64,000 bases of DNA. Source: Reticulascus tulasneorum (taxonomy: Eukaryota > Ascomycota > Sordariomycetes > Glomerellales > Reticulascaceae). Both the position numbers and the translations under genes were made by a program. Below the pieces are notes generated by a model. It did not search any database and had not been told where the DNA came from. It saw only the letters and a list, made by a program, of their open reading frames with translations. The stretch is taken from assembly GCA_001557505.1 (NCBI GenBank), contig LSAX01000002.1, positions 1,798,001 through 1,862,000 on the forward strand. The letters are read 5' to 3'. Positions 34,668 to 47,829 of this stretch are shown here, one piece after another; position 1 is the first letter of the stretch; each line of letters begins with the position of its first letter.

Positions 34668-35499
34668 TCAGAACCCCATCTCTTCGTCCTCGTCATCGTC
34701 GTCAGCATCATCACCAGCTTCCTCCTCATCATCTCGTCTAGTTGTTTCGGCACTGGCCCCAATCTTGCGAACGCCCTCTACCACGCCGAGCATGAATCCC
34801 CGGCTCTCAGCTAGCTCCATAGCCCCGACGCCATGCACACTCAAGACTCCTCCCACGCCCTTTTCCAGATCTGTGGTTTTCCTTCGCATCTTGGCGGATC
34901 GAACTTCTTGCAAATCGCGTAAGAGCGATCGGACTTCGGCGGGAGAGGGGATATCGTCGCCAGCATGCGCTAACAACAACTCGGCCAGTTCCAGCCAGTG
35001 GTACGGGAGGGCACCGGACGGGGCGTCGGCGGTGCAGGAAGGTAGAAATGGCGGGGAGAGAACCGTGTCGTCAGCATCTGAGTTTATGCGGCGCGCATTT
35101 CCCCTGCTGTCGGCTCGTGAGGGGGGTGGCGGGGCAGGAGAGAAGTCCTCGGGGTTCACTTTCGTCTCGTGATGGATGATGTCGGACAGCGATGCGGGGT
35201 GGAGCCACGGCGGAGGCACAATGTTTGCCCGGCGTTGCTTCTTGAGCAGGAGGGCTAGCCAAAGAGGCATATCGCTCCGGTAAGGAGGTCGAAGGACTGG
35301 CGTTGCGCCCTGGACAGCGCGACGTTAGTTCTCTGTATGCGACGCGCAAACGGTTGGAAACACGCGACGCGGCAAGCGAACTCACACTCAGGAGGCCAAT
35401 GCTCTCTAGCCTCTGACGAGGAACTACGGTGACCAACTCCATCTCACAGACAAACGCGACCTCCGAAGGCACAAGGCCGGACGGAAGTGGGAGTGCCAT
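34668..35499 (-). CDS. psf2: DNA replication complex GINS subunit PSF2
   Basis: One of four GINS subunits that, with Cdc45 and MCM2-7, form the replicative CMG helicase. Exons are 35499-35386 and 35309-34668, joined in phase 0 (donor GTGAGT, acceptor GTCCAG), 251 aa. The N-terminus [20 protein letters not shown] and the segment [22 protein letters not shown] are conserved PSF2 features and are joined correctly by the splice. The C-terminus has an acidic Asp/Glu tail of about 20 residues, common in filamentous fungi. A TGACGTCGACGTC sequence lies about 40 bases upstream of the ATG (35538-35550 on the plus strand) and may be a bZIP-type site. Confidence 0.94.
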
Positions 35500-38400
35500 G
35501 GTAGAAGCGAGGCGGTGGTTTGGGGCGACTTTGCTGTTGACGTCGACGTCGACAGGTCAGCTTTCTTGGTCGGACCTGGCCCCACCACCGTGAACCTCAC
35601 CGCAGATGACGACTGTGTGGAGGAGATCCACACTCCTACAGTAAGCTAATTTAATTGCCCTACGAACCCCTGCGAGTGCTGCTACTGGAATTAACCCCCA
35701 ACCAAAGTGCCGAACACCCAGGATCTAGGCCAATTGAACTGCTGCATCGAGTTCACTGTCACTGCAATCAGCGCATGAGCCCACTAAACAACCCAAGAAG
35801 TACTGTGGATACAGCAGATAATATTATCATGCACTTCGACGAATCCTTCCATTTTAGGAGTAGCACTGTCGTGCCTGTGGTGGAGTTTGGTAGGCTGACA
35901 TATGTACTCGGTGTATAAGCTTGCCGCTCAGGGCCAGGGTATTGTAGTCGTTATTAACGCCAGTAAGAATAAGAATGGAGATTTTTAGCTCCAGCATACG
36001 GACTAGAGGCCGACGAACAGCATCTCTCGTATTCGCCAATGTAATGGTGCAGCCGCATGCCGCATGGCACTCCAGGCCGCTCCGTCACTCGCATATCGCA
36101 GCTGTGTATATACCGGATACCGTCGATCGAGAAAGAGGCTACCCCTGGTCTGACTTGAGCAGACACGTTAGCTTGCTGAGGATCGGCGTCGCTATTGGTG
36201 CCAGAGGAGGCAAGTATACTAAGGGCTACATGCTAAGTCCCGGTACGTCTCTTAATCCTTGTTTGGTTACCCGTGAACTGTCCGGGTCGTAATCTGTGTC
36301 GATGTCTGTAACCACCTTTGTTTTGGATGCTAAGGTCAAATAGCAATGGCTCTATGGCTGTGCTAAAGATCATTCAGTATGTGTAACTGCGGCCAGGTGA
36401 ATAATCCCTCGCAGATTTTGCTGCAATGGGCTGGATAGCGATCGACGTAGTCTCCATGAAGGTCTGTCGGTAGGCATGAGTTAGCAACGCCCAACTGATG
36501 ATGGCCAGTCAAGCTTAAATTTGGTAACACTTTATTTTCGAAACTCAGGGAATTGAAAGCAACGAATCGACGGTGATAGGAAGTCACAACAAGCGACATG
36601 GAGCTGGTGCTAATCAGAGGCGTAGATACGAGAATGTGACCATGATCTACGGGGCCAGGCAGCGGAAAGCCTGCACTGATGGGCTTGACCAGCATGTTGA
36701 TTCGACAAATGTACGTGAAATTTTGGCTCGTGTTCATGTAGGCTATGGCAAGTAATATTTGATGTCGCAAGCTGTATAGACAGCCCGGTCGCCGTCCCTG
36801 CCTCTGCGTCTCGTCAGCCAGTTCGCATAGTGTAATGCGCTTACCAAGACTCAGGGATTGTTCTAATATTTGTTTTTGTTCCGAACTGTTGCATGGCCCG
36901 ATTGTACTTTTGTACTTAAGTCGCAATGCGTCTCTGCTCCTCATCGGTTCTTTGGAGCACTTAGAAAATGAGGTCACTAAACTGTACAGCCTTGGGGTTG
37001 AACAGATGCGTCAATCTGCAACCTGCCATGGTAGCTGTTGGGTTACCAAGTACCTAGGTAATATAAGCGGAACCATTAAGATGCTCGTCCATACGGTACA
37101 ATGTGTAGGTTCAATCGCGGCTGAGGAGATAGGCCAGGAAGAACTGGCCTAATCGTTCTGCGCCAACTACAAAGTTTTGCGCCGGAGAAGGAAACGTGGA
37201 GTTGCTTGCGAGCAGCAGCCTTCTGGTTATCAATACAGCTGGCTAGCCATTAGACAGTTAGTATTAGGTTATTCCTACAATTAAGTGTAAAAAAAGATTG
37301 TTATAACAACTCAACGATAAGGCCTGACGGCCAGTAGCGTTCTAGTAGGAGAGCAAGTTTACCAAGGTCATATTTAAGCTTTATGAGCACTTAAGCTTTA
37401 TCGACCGGCCGGGGTTAAGCCCACCAACACGAACGACCGTGCGTGCTGGAGCATGGATCCTGGGCTGGAGGAGATCGATCCACTATTGGAATCGCGTGCT
37501 GCGTGCCACACCACCTGAACCTGATTTAGGCCGACTGGGCTGCAGTGCGCTAATTCCATCGAGTTTACGGCGCATGAGCTGCGAGCCGCCACTGAACAGC
37601 CCCCAAAAATATTGTTCCCGTAGCCGTTCGCGCATGCCTGCTAGACTCGACTAGTAGGTGCCATACCTACCTTCAGGTCAGATATCCATGAGTATCTGGG
37701 ACCCTCCTTCGTACAGTGACCTATAGGGGCGCGGGCTTTTCAGGTTTACCCGCTATTGGGGTTAAATACCTAGGCAAAGGTCCCCTCAGAGGTATAAAGT
37801 AGCTCGAGGTTTTGTCTATTATCCTGAAGCTGTACTTGACTGCTCATTTTGAACAGGGAACCAACTTGTTGGCGGCTTACTCTGGAAAGGTTTGATGTGT
37901 CACTGCCCGGCATCCTTCTCCGCGATATTCCAGCCCCATCAACGCCCAAATTCACCACTACGTAAGGTAATTAGGGGGCACCTAGTACACGTGCGTGATG
38001 GTCCTCAGATAAGGATGACATAGATGATTATAAACACAACCGCATGGGATCTATCTCCGACACGGAGACCGCTTCCCTAAGCATTTGCAAAGCACTTGGG
38101 GGTTTGGACCTGCCTACACTCACATCAGCACACACTGCCAATAACACTCTCGTTGCGTCATGATCCCAACTGAAGAGTTGTGGTGCTTATGTGGCCGGCA
38201 TTTAACCCCATTCTCGCACTCGCCTCACACGCACACTTACATCCAACACATTTGCTAAATCGTCTTCAAACCCAGATCCTCCATGTTCTCCAAAACCAAC
38301 GGCAGGCCGTTCTTACAACAAGTAAACCCCGATTAGGAAATCAAGCCGGTGTGGTCGACCCCTCAGGCTTGTTTTTGGCGGCTCTCCCCACAATTTCGAC

Positions 38401-38874
38401 AATCTAATAGCTCCTTCACAAATCCATAAGACGCCATCACCCCCTATGACAGCGGGGTTCCAAGTTGATAACTGCGCCTTGAGCCTCCTCCGCCTGTCCG
38501 CAGCTCAAACCACGCTTGGTGCTGGCCGTCAGCACCCGCATACGCACCCGCATCAGCCTGCATCAGCAGCTCTCCAGGGGCTGTCTTCACTCTAACAAGT
38601 CTCCACCTGATTACTGTACAGACGTCCCAATTCTCAACCACATCTTTTTCTAGGCGGTCAGGGATTCCCAGCCCTGCTGAGTCAAAGATTATTTATCCCA
38701 TAACGCCGACCGTCCGACCTTTAAAGGACTGCCTTCCAACGCCGGTTACCATCTCCCACGAAGGACAAAAAAAACCGCAACTGCTGGCACCTGTCCTCAA
38801 GTGGCACACTAATCAACTCAGCGAGCTCCGGCCATCAATATCAGCTTCAGCAATCAACGTCAAGCGTATCAGTT
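35500..38874. other. Gene-poor region before the Zn2Cys6 regulator
   Basis: 3.4 kb with no supported gene. The longest frame (36363-36977, minus, 204 codons) has no recognised domain. AT-biased stretches occur near 37230-37390. A CT-rich, CCG/CGG-containing segment from about 38700 to 38870 is the likely regulator promoter. No terminal repeats of a transposon were recognised. Confidence 0.45.
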
Positions 38875-41023
38875 ATGTTGTCGACCAGTGTGTTAAACGC
38901 CAGCAAGCCCTGTACTGCTTGCCGGAGGAGGAAGGTGAAGTGTGATAAAAGCGATCCCTGCGTAAACTGCCTGAAGCATGGCATACCCTGCGTGTATGAG
39001 GCTCAGAGCGAGTCCAATGTGGCTACTGCTGCAAGTCAGCAAATGCTTCAGGAGAGAGTCGACCGTCTCGAGAAGCTCATCGAGGACATGTCTGCGCTGT
39101 CTATGAAGAAAGGACCCGAACCTCGGGAGCCCGCCACCAGCTTGGCATTGCATACCGTAGACCCTTCAACCCACACAGATACGATGCACGATAACAATGC
39201 GCAGCTCCGCGAGCCTGGAATTCAAGTATTCGAGGAAAATGTCTCCTATTATCTTGGCCCAAATTATTGGCTAAACCTCCAAGACATCGTTTATGAACCC
39301 CGGTGTCTCTTCAGAGTTGATTACGATGAGCCCCCGGCCGAGAACACCAGCTCTTGGCCACTCGGGACTCCGCTTGCGCCCCTTGCGCCTCAGGATCTAT
39401 CTGGGCTACATTTGTCAGTCGAACACGAGGACATTCTGATTACTCTTTTATTCAAGCATGTGGAGCCTTTCACCAGGCTTCTGCACGAAACCTACTGGAG
39501 GCAGCAAGTAACCGACTTCCGAATCGGCGTCGTCAAGATTGAACGGGACATCGAAGCTCTGATGTTTGCATCCCAAGCCATGACGGTTGCCGCACTCCCT
39601 GCCCGTTTTATTCAAGAAACCTTCCACCGGAAGAAGAGCGAGCTATTAAGCCAACTCCAAGAAGCCACAGAGCTGGCGTTTGACCGAGCAAATCTCCTGC
39701 GTAGCAGGAGGCCTGTCCTTTTTACCGCATTGTTATACTGCATCGTAAGCACTCTCTCAAGACTACCGCTTTGCCACGGGAACAACCGTAGTGGTCGAGA
39801 AATGAAATATGGATCCTTCAGCTGACGGTCCTACAAGAATACCAAGTTTATCACTGGAGAATCAGAGAGTGCTACGGTTCTGCTGGGCGTTGCTGGCCGT
39901 TTAGGGATGAGAATCGGACTTCATCGCGATCCGAGCCATTACAGCTACTCGCCCTGGATCTCGCAGATGAGGCGCCGCTTATGGAATCATTTCATGTATA
40001 TGGATAATCAATGCTACAATTTGGAGGGCGCCGACTCCGTTCTATCTTTAGTATCCGACGTACGGCGTCCCATAAACGCGAACGACAATCAATGGACCCC
40101 GACGAGGTTTGCGGATCCAAAACTTACGCCGCAAGACCAAGTCGGCTTCACGGATATGACATTTGTACTAATGAGGAACCACCTCTTCATTACCCAACAG
40201 CTTCTGATGAGGAGGCGAAATCAGGTTAGCCCGGAAGAGCTGGGCTGCATTGTCGACGAGACAGAACATTTTCTCAAAGCGAAGTTCATCAATCACCTGG
40301 ATATCAAAAGCCCTATTCAAAAAATGACAGCCTCCTACTACAATGCTTCTATGAAGACCCTCAGGTGTTTTGTTGATAGGGCAAGACTACGGAAGATGAC
40401 AACCAATGATACCCAACTCCGAGCAAAGTACGCAAAATTTACAACCCCACAATGTGCCTTTGCTAACCTCGTGTCGCAGGCTCTTCCGTGACAGTGTAGA
40501 AATTCTGGAAGAAATGGAACGCGGCGAGGCCCTTGCCATCGAAAACGATTGGGGCTGGGTATATCGTTGGCCTGTCATCCCTCACACCATCGCGACCGTT
40601 CTACTGGGACTGGCGCAACAGCCGCAGCATCCCGATATCAATCGGGCTTGGAGCCAGGTAAACATGGCTTTCAGGAGGCACAACAATGAAGAGATTAGTA
40701 TGCGGAGGTTCTCGGCCTGGAGGGCAATCGAGGACCTCTGCGACCAGGCTATGCTTTACCATAGAAGAGTCCACGAAGGTGCATGGTACGCCCGAAGACT
40801 GGACCCCCCGGACTACAGAAAGACGCAGACGATAGGCACATCAAGTGGATCACTTGAACAGCCATCGAGCGACATTCTGGGGGACATTAGTATGTTTGGC
40901 AACGAGTGTGCCGACTCGATGCTGGCGATGCCCCCTTTTTTCGGCTCGGCACCGAACCTGGACGGCATGGGCTACCTTAACTGGACAGAACCCAACAGGG
41001 GGCATCCGCAACGGAATTTGTAG
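38875..41023 (+). CDS. Zn2Cys6 (Gal4-type) transcription factor
   Basis: Nuclear regulator. Exons are 38875-39744, 39838-40427 and 40480-41023, phase-consistent, 667 aa. The binuclear zinc cluster is at residues 13-39 with exact C-x2-C-x6-C-x5-C-x2-C-x6-C spacing, starting CTACRRRKVKC. A heptad-like linker helix (MLQERVDRLEKLIEDM) follows and probably dimerises. The middle domain has the fungal-specific transcription factor signature, including GLHRDPS and MRRRLWNHFMYMD around residues 318-345. Its 3' end lies 148 bases from the convergent Old Yellow Enzyme-type gene, a possible target. The bound ligand is unknown. Confidence 0.93.
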
Positions 41024-41171
41024 TTGGCATCGATGTACCTGAGCCACATTCGCAGAATTACGAAGCTTTGGACAATGTTCAAATTCTCTATGTTTTGTAC
41101 CGTAGCAAGGGTTATGAAAAGACAGATGAAAGAATCTATACACGACAGAATTACAATTCCCGATCACGCAA

Positions 41172-42733
<1,562 letters not shown>

Positions 42734-44403
42734 TTTCGTTCTACGAGGGAATGAGTAGAACTGGTGTCTTGCGATGCGATCGGATGTCTGATGCGATTGT
42801 GGTGGCCTTTAAACAATTTACCATATGTATTGTGGTGAAATTGGATTACGAGAATAGAGCAGCAGGCCAGCTTTTATAACTATTCAAGTTATCAATGTAC
42901 TCGTTCAACCTAGAGCTGGAAAGCACAGCTGAGCCGGGTTTATTGTTAGGTGAGAATGCCCGACATGTCGGCAGGATGGTATATCTCAAAGGCCGCCTTG
43001 GCTAAAATTCTCCCCAGGCATAATTAGCGTCCTACATTGTGGACTGTGCATGCCGCCATGACAAGGAACAAGCAATGATGAGTTGGCAATAATACAGTGC
43101 TAAGGCGATCTAGACTCAGGCTTCCTAACTATGAGAATTATATCTTGAAAACCATGGCGTCTGCGGCGTTTTAGCACAATAACTCATCACCCTAGAGCTT
43201 GAAACCAACGAGTTTGATTCCCTGCAGGTCAGCCCGTCTTGGTGGCTCTCCCCGAACCCACGGACTCTGGAGAATCGGCTCATGGGGCTTCACAAAGGCA
43301 CCAAACAGTGTCCAAAAGGCCCACCACCGCGTTGGAAGGTCTCAATGACTCGTTCGTGGCATTACCGAGTCATCGACAGACATGCGTTTGGAGGGCTGGA
43401 TCTGATGGGTCGCAGGGGATGGCGTGGCGGAATCATCTCGCTATGCGGCGCAACTATTCCCCCCCCGATTCGCCGACTTCCCGACGACAGATTCAGACAG
43501 ATCGAGCGTCCCGCCGGCTGCATGCCGCATGCCGCTAGAACTGGTTAGGCAGTCCAAGGAAAATCCACTATGATCCCTCGGCCAATCTGCTGTCGATGAA
43601 CGAGACATGCAATTTACCAAGCTAATTATCACATCCTCCAAAGTCCAACTTGGAAAAGGTCATGAAATTCAAAGATTATTTCATTCTTGCGCTCGCACCA
43701 CTGCCTTGCTGATTGATTGATTCCGAGAATGGGGAATTACTCTTTAAAGGGCAATTCTCTATCATGCATTGAAACAAATGCCAGTCAAATTCAGTGCTAG
43801 AAGTGGCGGGGGACGGTTACACATGTACCTAGTGCACGACACGACCCGATTATTGCTCTCGAGTTGCGCCACCCCTTCTTGCGTTGCCAAGAGCGACGAG
43901 CTCTACAGTACTGCCTTTGGTGGAACAACTCGGACGCTGGAAATGAGAGATGGCGTGTGCACGGCATCAATCTTAGAGCATAGCAACACGATTTGTCGGA
44001 TGGGATTCACATAGAGCAGACCTGGGCGTGGATTCAAAGGCATTCTTGGAGAACAGCAGCCGAGGCTCTCCCGCACTGCCGCCACAGGTCGACGGGCAAA
44101 CGATGTGGGAATCCGAGGTAACTGGAGGGGACGGAGAACATGCCAAAACGATTGCAATGTCTTAATTTACTCCCATTTGCCAAAACGCAGAGCTAGAAAC
44201 TGAAACTATTCTCGGATTCAAAGCATAAAACAGCGATCAAGTGCCATGCAATTCTCATAATCCCACAAATGCCTCAATTTGCCATGAAGCAGTCTTCTTT
44301 CCCTTGCTGCTACTGTCGCCACCACGAAATATTCTGTGATGTCTGCTTGTTGTTCCTCAAACTGAGGCTCCCGCCTCGGTCCACGGTTAAGTGTTCCTCG
44401 GGC
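42734..44403. other. Intergenic region, no gene seen
   Basis: 1.67 kb. The part next to 42734 is the promoter side of the oxidoreductase. Frames near 43240-43550 lack protein-like features. Nothing else stands out. Confidence 0.4.
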
Positions 44404-44781
44404 TTATGCGATGGCTTCGTATCCGCTGCGGGTGTTGTGCTCGGCGCGGTTCGAGAATAGCCAGTAGATGACCATACCACCGATGGGGAACAAGAAGACA
44501 AGGGCACACCAGAGGATCTTGTTCGGTACTGGGCGGTTAGACTTCAGGACCTCCACTGTTGGCCAGGCACATTAGCATCGCGATCTTCTAGGGTGGATTT
44601 GTCATGAGATTTGGTACATACGGAAGACGATGATATCGAGGATGAGGACAATAAAGCCGATCACTCCACCACCTGCACCATACTGCCAAGTGTTGCCATG
44701 GCCCTCGGTAGTGATTGGTGCTGCTGCCGCAAGGGAGAACAGCGAGAGCTGGAGAAGGGTGGCGAGGGCGTACTGGAACAT
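44404..44781 (-). CDS. Small PLDc_N-type membrane protein
   Basis: 103 aa from exons 44781-44622 and 44555-44404 (donor GTATGT, branch GCTAAT, acceptor CAACAG, phase kept). Residues 1-21 form a signal peptide ending Ala-Ala-Ala. Two membrane helices follow: GGGVIGFIVLILDIIVFLEV and ILWCALVFLFPIGGMVIYWL, separated by a short basic loop with NRPVPNK. The tail ends in a polar segment. This helix-loop-helix pattern, including FPIGGxxIYW, is that of the phospholipase D nuclease N-terminal (PLDc_N) family found alone in many fungi. The role is unknown; it is probably a secretory-pathway or plasma-membrane protein. Confidence 0.85.
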
Positions 44782-46090
44782 GTCTGCTGATGTTTCCTGT
44801 AATAAGGCGATACTGGTGTAGGGTATTGAAATGGATAGAAGCCGCGTGTAGATATGGAGATGAGGGTTTATTATGAAGGAGGTGAGAGAAGATGGTTTCT
44901 TTCTCTAGGCAGACTGCGTGGGAGCTGACGTGGAATGTCTGCGTTGCCTTGGAAGGAGGGAGAGGGGTAGAAGAGCTCCAATCCTCCTGCTCACGTGCGC
45001 CAATGAACTACGTCATCCCCCCACACGCCATCGAGATGAGGCTAGCCGAGAGACCCACTAGCCAATAAATTTGCACATTTGCGTTCCTGTGCATGCTTAT
45101 TGTGGACATCGTATCTGCGTCGCTGGACGGACTGACTGCCTTTTGGGCCGCCGTCCATCTTTGCCAGGCTAGAACAAAGCGTGGTAGTAGACAGGAATCC
45201 GAAAGGCCCGGAACCATATGGTAAAGACGACTACACAAGACCATTCTATTTTAAAGATGGCTAGTCATTGCATCTCTACTGTTGTGGCTCAACTGTGTGT
45301 GTTAAAACTGTACCTTCGGTCTGGAATAGAGCTGAGAATACCTATCAAAAAGATGTTAGCATTTAGAAACAAGAGCAGGGAGTTCAATAGAAATGAGATT
45401 CAGGTGTCAGGCTGAAATATTGTGCCCGGGACCTGAATCACTTCTACGTGGGCATTGCTAGAAATGGAGGAGCCTCTCTTTGCTATAAAATACAAGATCC
45501 TCGGGACCGCAGGACAACATACATTAGCTGGTAGTCTTTAAATCCGTCCTCCGTTCTTTGCGACTGCAGTATATAGCAGTTGAACTTAATAATTTCTCTA
45601 TAGCACTATAATTAAATATTATACTAAATAAAACTTTACTAATATGCACAATGTTGATCGTCTGCCATTTACTGCGCCATTGAACGATCCCACGGCTCAG
45701 ATCCCAGCTCTTCAATTGAAACAAATGATATATGGAGCTACTTGTGCCTCTTCGCAAAGTCTACCTCATCTTCATCCCTTTTTGGGGCTGCGCAAATCCT
45801 GCTGCAATTCCTAATCCTCGTCATGGTATGCTGGTAGGCGTTTCCGCGCATCTCGTTCGCATGGCCCCTGGAATAACTGGGGGTTGGCCACAGGTGATCA
45901 GCTATCGTACAGACGGGAACAGAGAGATGGCGCTTTCATGCGAACTCGGCGAGATATTGGGTGCTTGCACTTGGGCCGTGCCTCGAGGTCAGGGGGGGGG
46001 TCCCGACAGGGACATTGGGCATGGGGAGTTTCCGTTATGAATCATGAGTGATGCAAGATGACTGTGCCAGTACGGCAACATGTACTTGAT

Positions 46091-46122
46091 CCGCGGAGGG
46101 AATCCTTTCCCGCCCTCCGCGG
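46091..46122. promoter_or_regulatory. GC-rich inverted repeat upstream of the effector-like gene
   Basis: CCGCGGAGGG at 46091-46100 is repeated inverted as CCCTCCGCGG at 46113-46122, with a 12-base spacer. Each arm itself contains the palindrome CCGCGG. It lies about 270 bases before the ATG at 46392. It could be a paired Zn2Cys6 site or a hairpin; this is inference. Confidence 0.45.
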
Positions 46123-46240
46123 AGTAAGATGCCATGCATCCGTTTGTGAGGCATTGCTTTGTGAATGTCGTATCCTAACCATTTTTGCGGCAAGACAACC
46201 TCCTGAGGCAGCCTCGGGTAGAGACCAGAAAGAAAACACA

Positions 46241-46246
46241 TATAAG
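46241..46246 (+). promoter_or_regulatory. TATA-like box (TATAAG) of the effector-like gene
   Basis: ACATATAAGGGGGG lies 150 bases upstream of the ATG. The AGGGG part also resembles a stress response element. Confidence 0.4.
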
Positions 46247-46391
46247 GGGGGTGCGGGCGGCAGAAATGCGTCAAGCTTGAAAATCAAGATCTATCGCTAT
46301 CTCCGTTTAACACTCTATTATTACCACCTATCGTTCATCGGCATTCCTCGCCCAAACAAGACAAGCAAAGAACTTCGAATAGACTATTACA

Positions 46392-46706
46392 ATGCACCTC
46401 GTAAGCAACATTCTAATTCTTTCGGTCACTGTCTTTGGTGTTAGCAATGCCCTCTGCACAATCCGCTGCTTTAGGGGTGCAGCTTGTACTGGTCAAAGGG
46501 GGGAGGCTCTCATATTAGACACGACACCTCAATGCCTCGACTTGAGAGGGCGTAGCGAATCATGTCTCATCAGCAATGACTGTGGTTCAATCATTTTGGG
46601 GGAATACACGGCTGCGGCGTGCGGCGGCGCTCAGCGCCATGTCAACATCGGTCCGGGTTGCGCTAATGTTGGCAGGCCGGCGAGCATTCGCGTGTGGCGT
46701 CGCTAA
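46392..46706 (+). CDS. Small secreted cysteine-rich protein (effector candidate)
   Basis: Single exon, 104 aa. Residues 1-20 form a clear signal peptide (hydrophobic core ILILSVTVFGV, cleavage after SNA). The mature 84 residues hold eight cysteines (22, 26, 32, 48, 58, 64, 77 and 90), an even number fitting four disulfides, and no membrane helix. No known domain is recognised. The size, cysteine content and isolated position in AT-biased gene-poor DNA fit effector-like proteins of plant-associated or insect-associated fungi, but function is inference. Confidence 0.7.
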   Translation: MHLVSNILILSVTVFGVSNALCTIRCFRGAACTGQRGEALILDTTPQCLDLRGRSESCLISNDCGSIILGEYTAAACGGAQRHVNIGPGCANVGRPASIRVWRR

Positions 46707-47829
46707 GACCGCTACCGCCAGGGAGCTAGTGGAAATGTTACCTGTATATCAGAGATTGGGGCAGGCGTACAGCCCAAGGAATTACGAGCACAAACTAGGC
46801 CAGGGGGGGTAATTGGTAACTTTACATAGACCGATCTCCTATATCTAGAGCAACGTCCCGTTTACCTAGGCCTATCTAGCTGCGAGTTACCGCTATCAAA
46901 GTACTAGCTTGGGTTTTCTTTCGCTTTAATATTACTTTTAACCACAAGCTGCCTTCTTTCTGCAATAAAATAGTTGCTAACCCTTCTACTATGCTCATGC
47001 AAATCGTTTGGCGTACTATTTTCATCACTTATACTGGCACTTACTCTTAGACCTGGTTCGGTCACTTAGGGTCATTGAGAGCGAGAATGAGGCAGGTGCG
47101 TCTTGGACGACACATCAGCTTCTCTACTGAATGCAGGAACACTATGCCGTACGACTATGGACACTGATTGGTAGTTTAGAGGCCTCCCACTTTCTTTGCA
47201 ACAGCCGGTTTAACAACCGAGAAAACATACCGTTCTCGGGTTGAAACGCAGGTAGGGAATGGGTTTCCTTTGCCACTCCATGCTGATTATCTTAAGTGAT
47301 GTGGCTAAAGGGCTGCGATCTGCTAGGAAGATGTCGTTATTGCTGCTACTAATAACTAGCACACGTGGTAGCTATATGAGCTGTAACCTGGAAGCCATCA
47401 TGCTAAATCTCATCTCTTCCTGCAAGATGCTTGTACCGTCCCCTGATGAACGTACTGGCAATTTTATACATAGCGCCTAGTATAATTGGAATAAGTTGGT
47501 CTCATATATATGACCAAACCAGTTGTAACTCTATCTTTTGGCCGTTGCCTATATGATTCATTACCCATATATCCCAAATAAGCATAAGTTAGGACGCAAC
47601 ACAGAGCGCTGCCATATAAAGACCATGCACAGTGGAACTCCATTTTGTGACCCCGTTGTGCACTTCAAATTACATTCAACACGTAATCGCTCCTAGATCG
47701 CCACTAAGTAATGACTCTTAGCTCTCTTAAGACATCATAGTAACGTCATCACTGGAAGCTGCGTGACTGGTAGCCGGATCGTATCAGAGAGCGGGCGATG
47801 GAGTTGAATTGGTGTTTTGGTGAGCAGAA
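46707..47829. other. AT-biased gene-poor region
   Basis: 1.1 kb with stretches rich in TA steps (for example 46900-47000 and 47490-47560). No frame shows a domain. It may be old repeat DNA altered by RIP, but no repeat partner is seen in the window. Confidence 0.4.

Larger units (their letters stand above)
44782..46391. other. Gene-poor, partly AT-rich region before the effector-like gene
   Basis: 1.6 kb. The stretch at 45580-45650 is very AT-rich. No supported coding frame. The distal part carries the palindrome at 46091-46122 and a TATA-like box at 46241-46246. Confidence 0.45.

Noticed and set aside
36363..36977. 204-residue minus-strand frame in gene-poor DNA
   Set aside because: No signal peptide, membrane helix or known motif; no convincing neighbouring exons. 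A decayed gene is possible but unsupported.
37398..37592. Frame resembling text often seen in repeat-derived ORFs
   Set aside because: Too short, no reverse transcriptase or transposase motif, no repeats around it.
46707..47829. RIP-altered transposon
   Set aside because: AT-biased, but no terminal repeats, coding remnants or second copy in the window to show a transposon.
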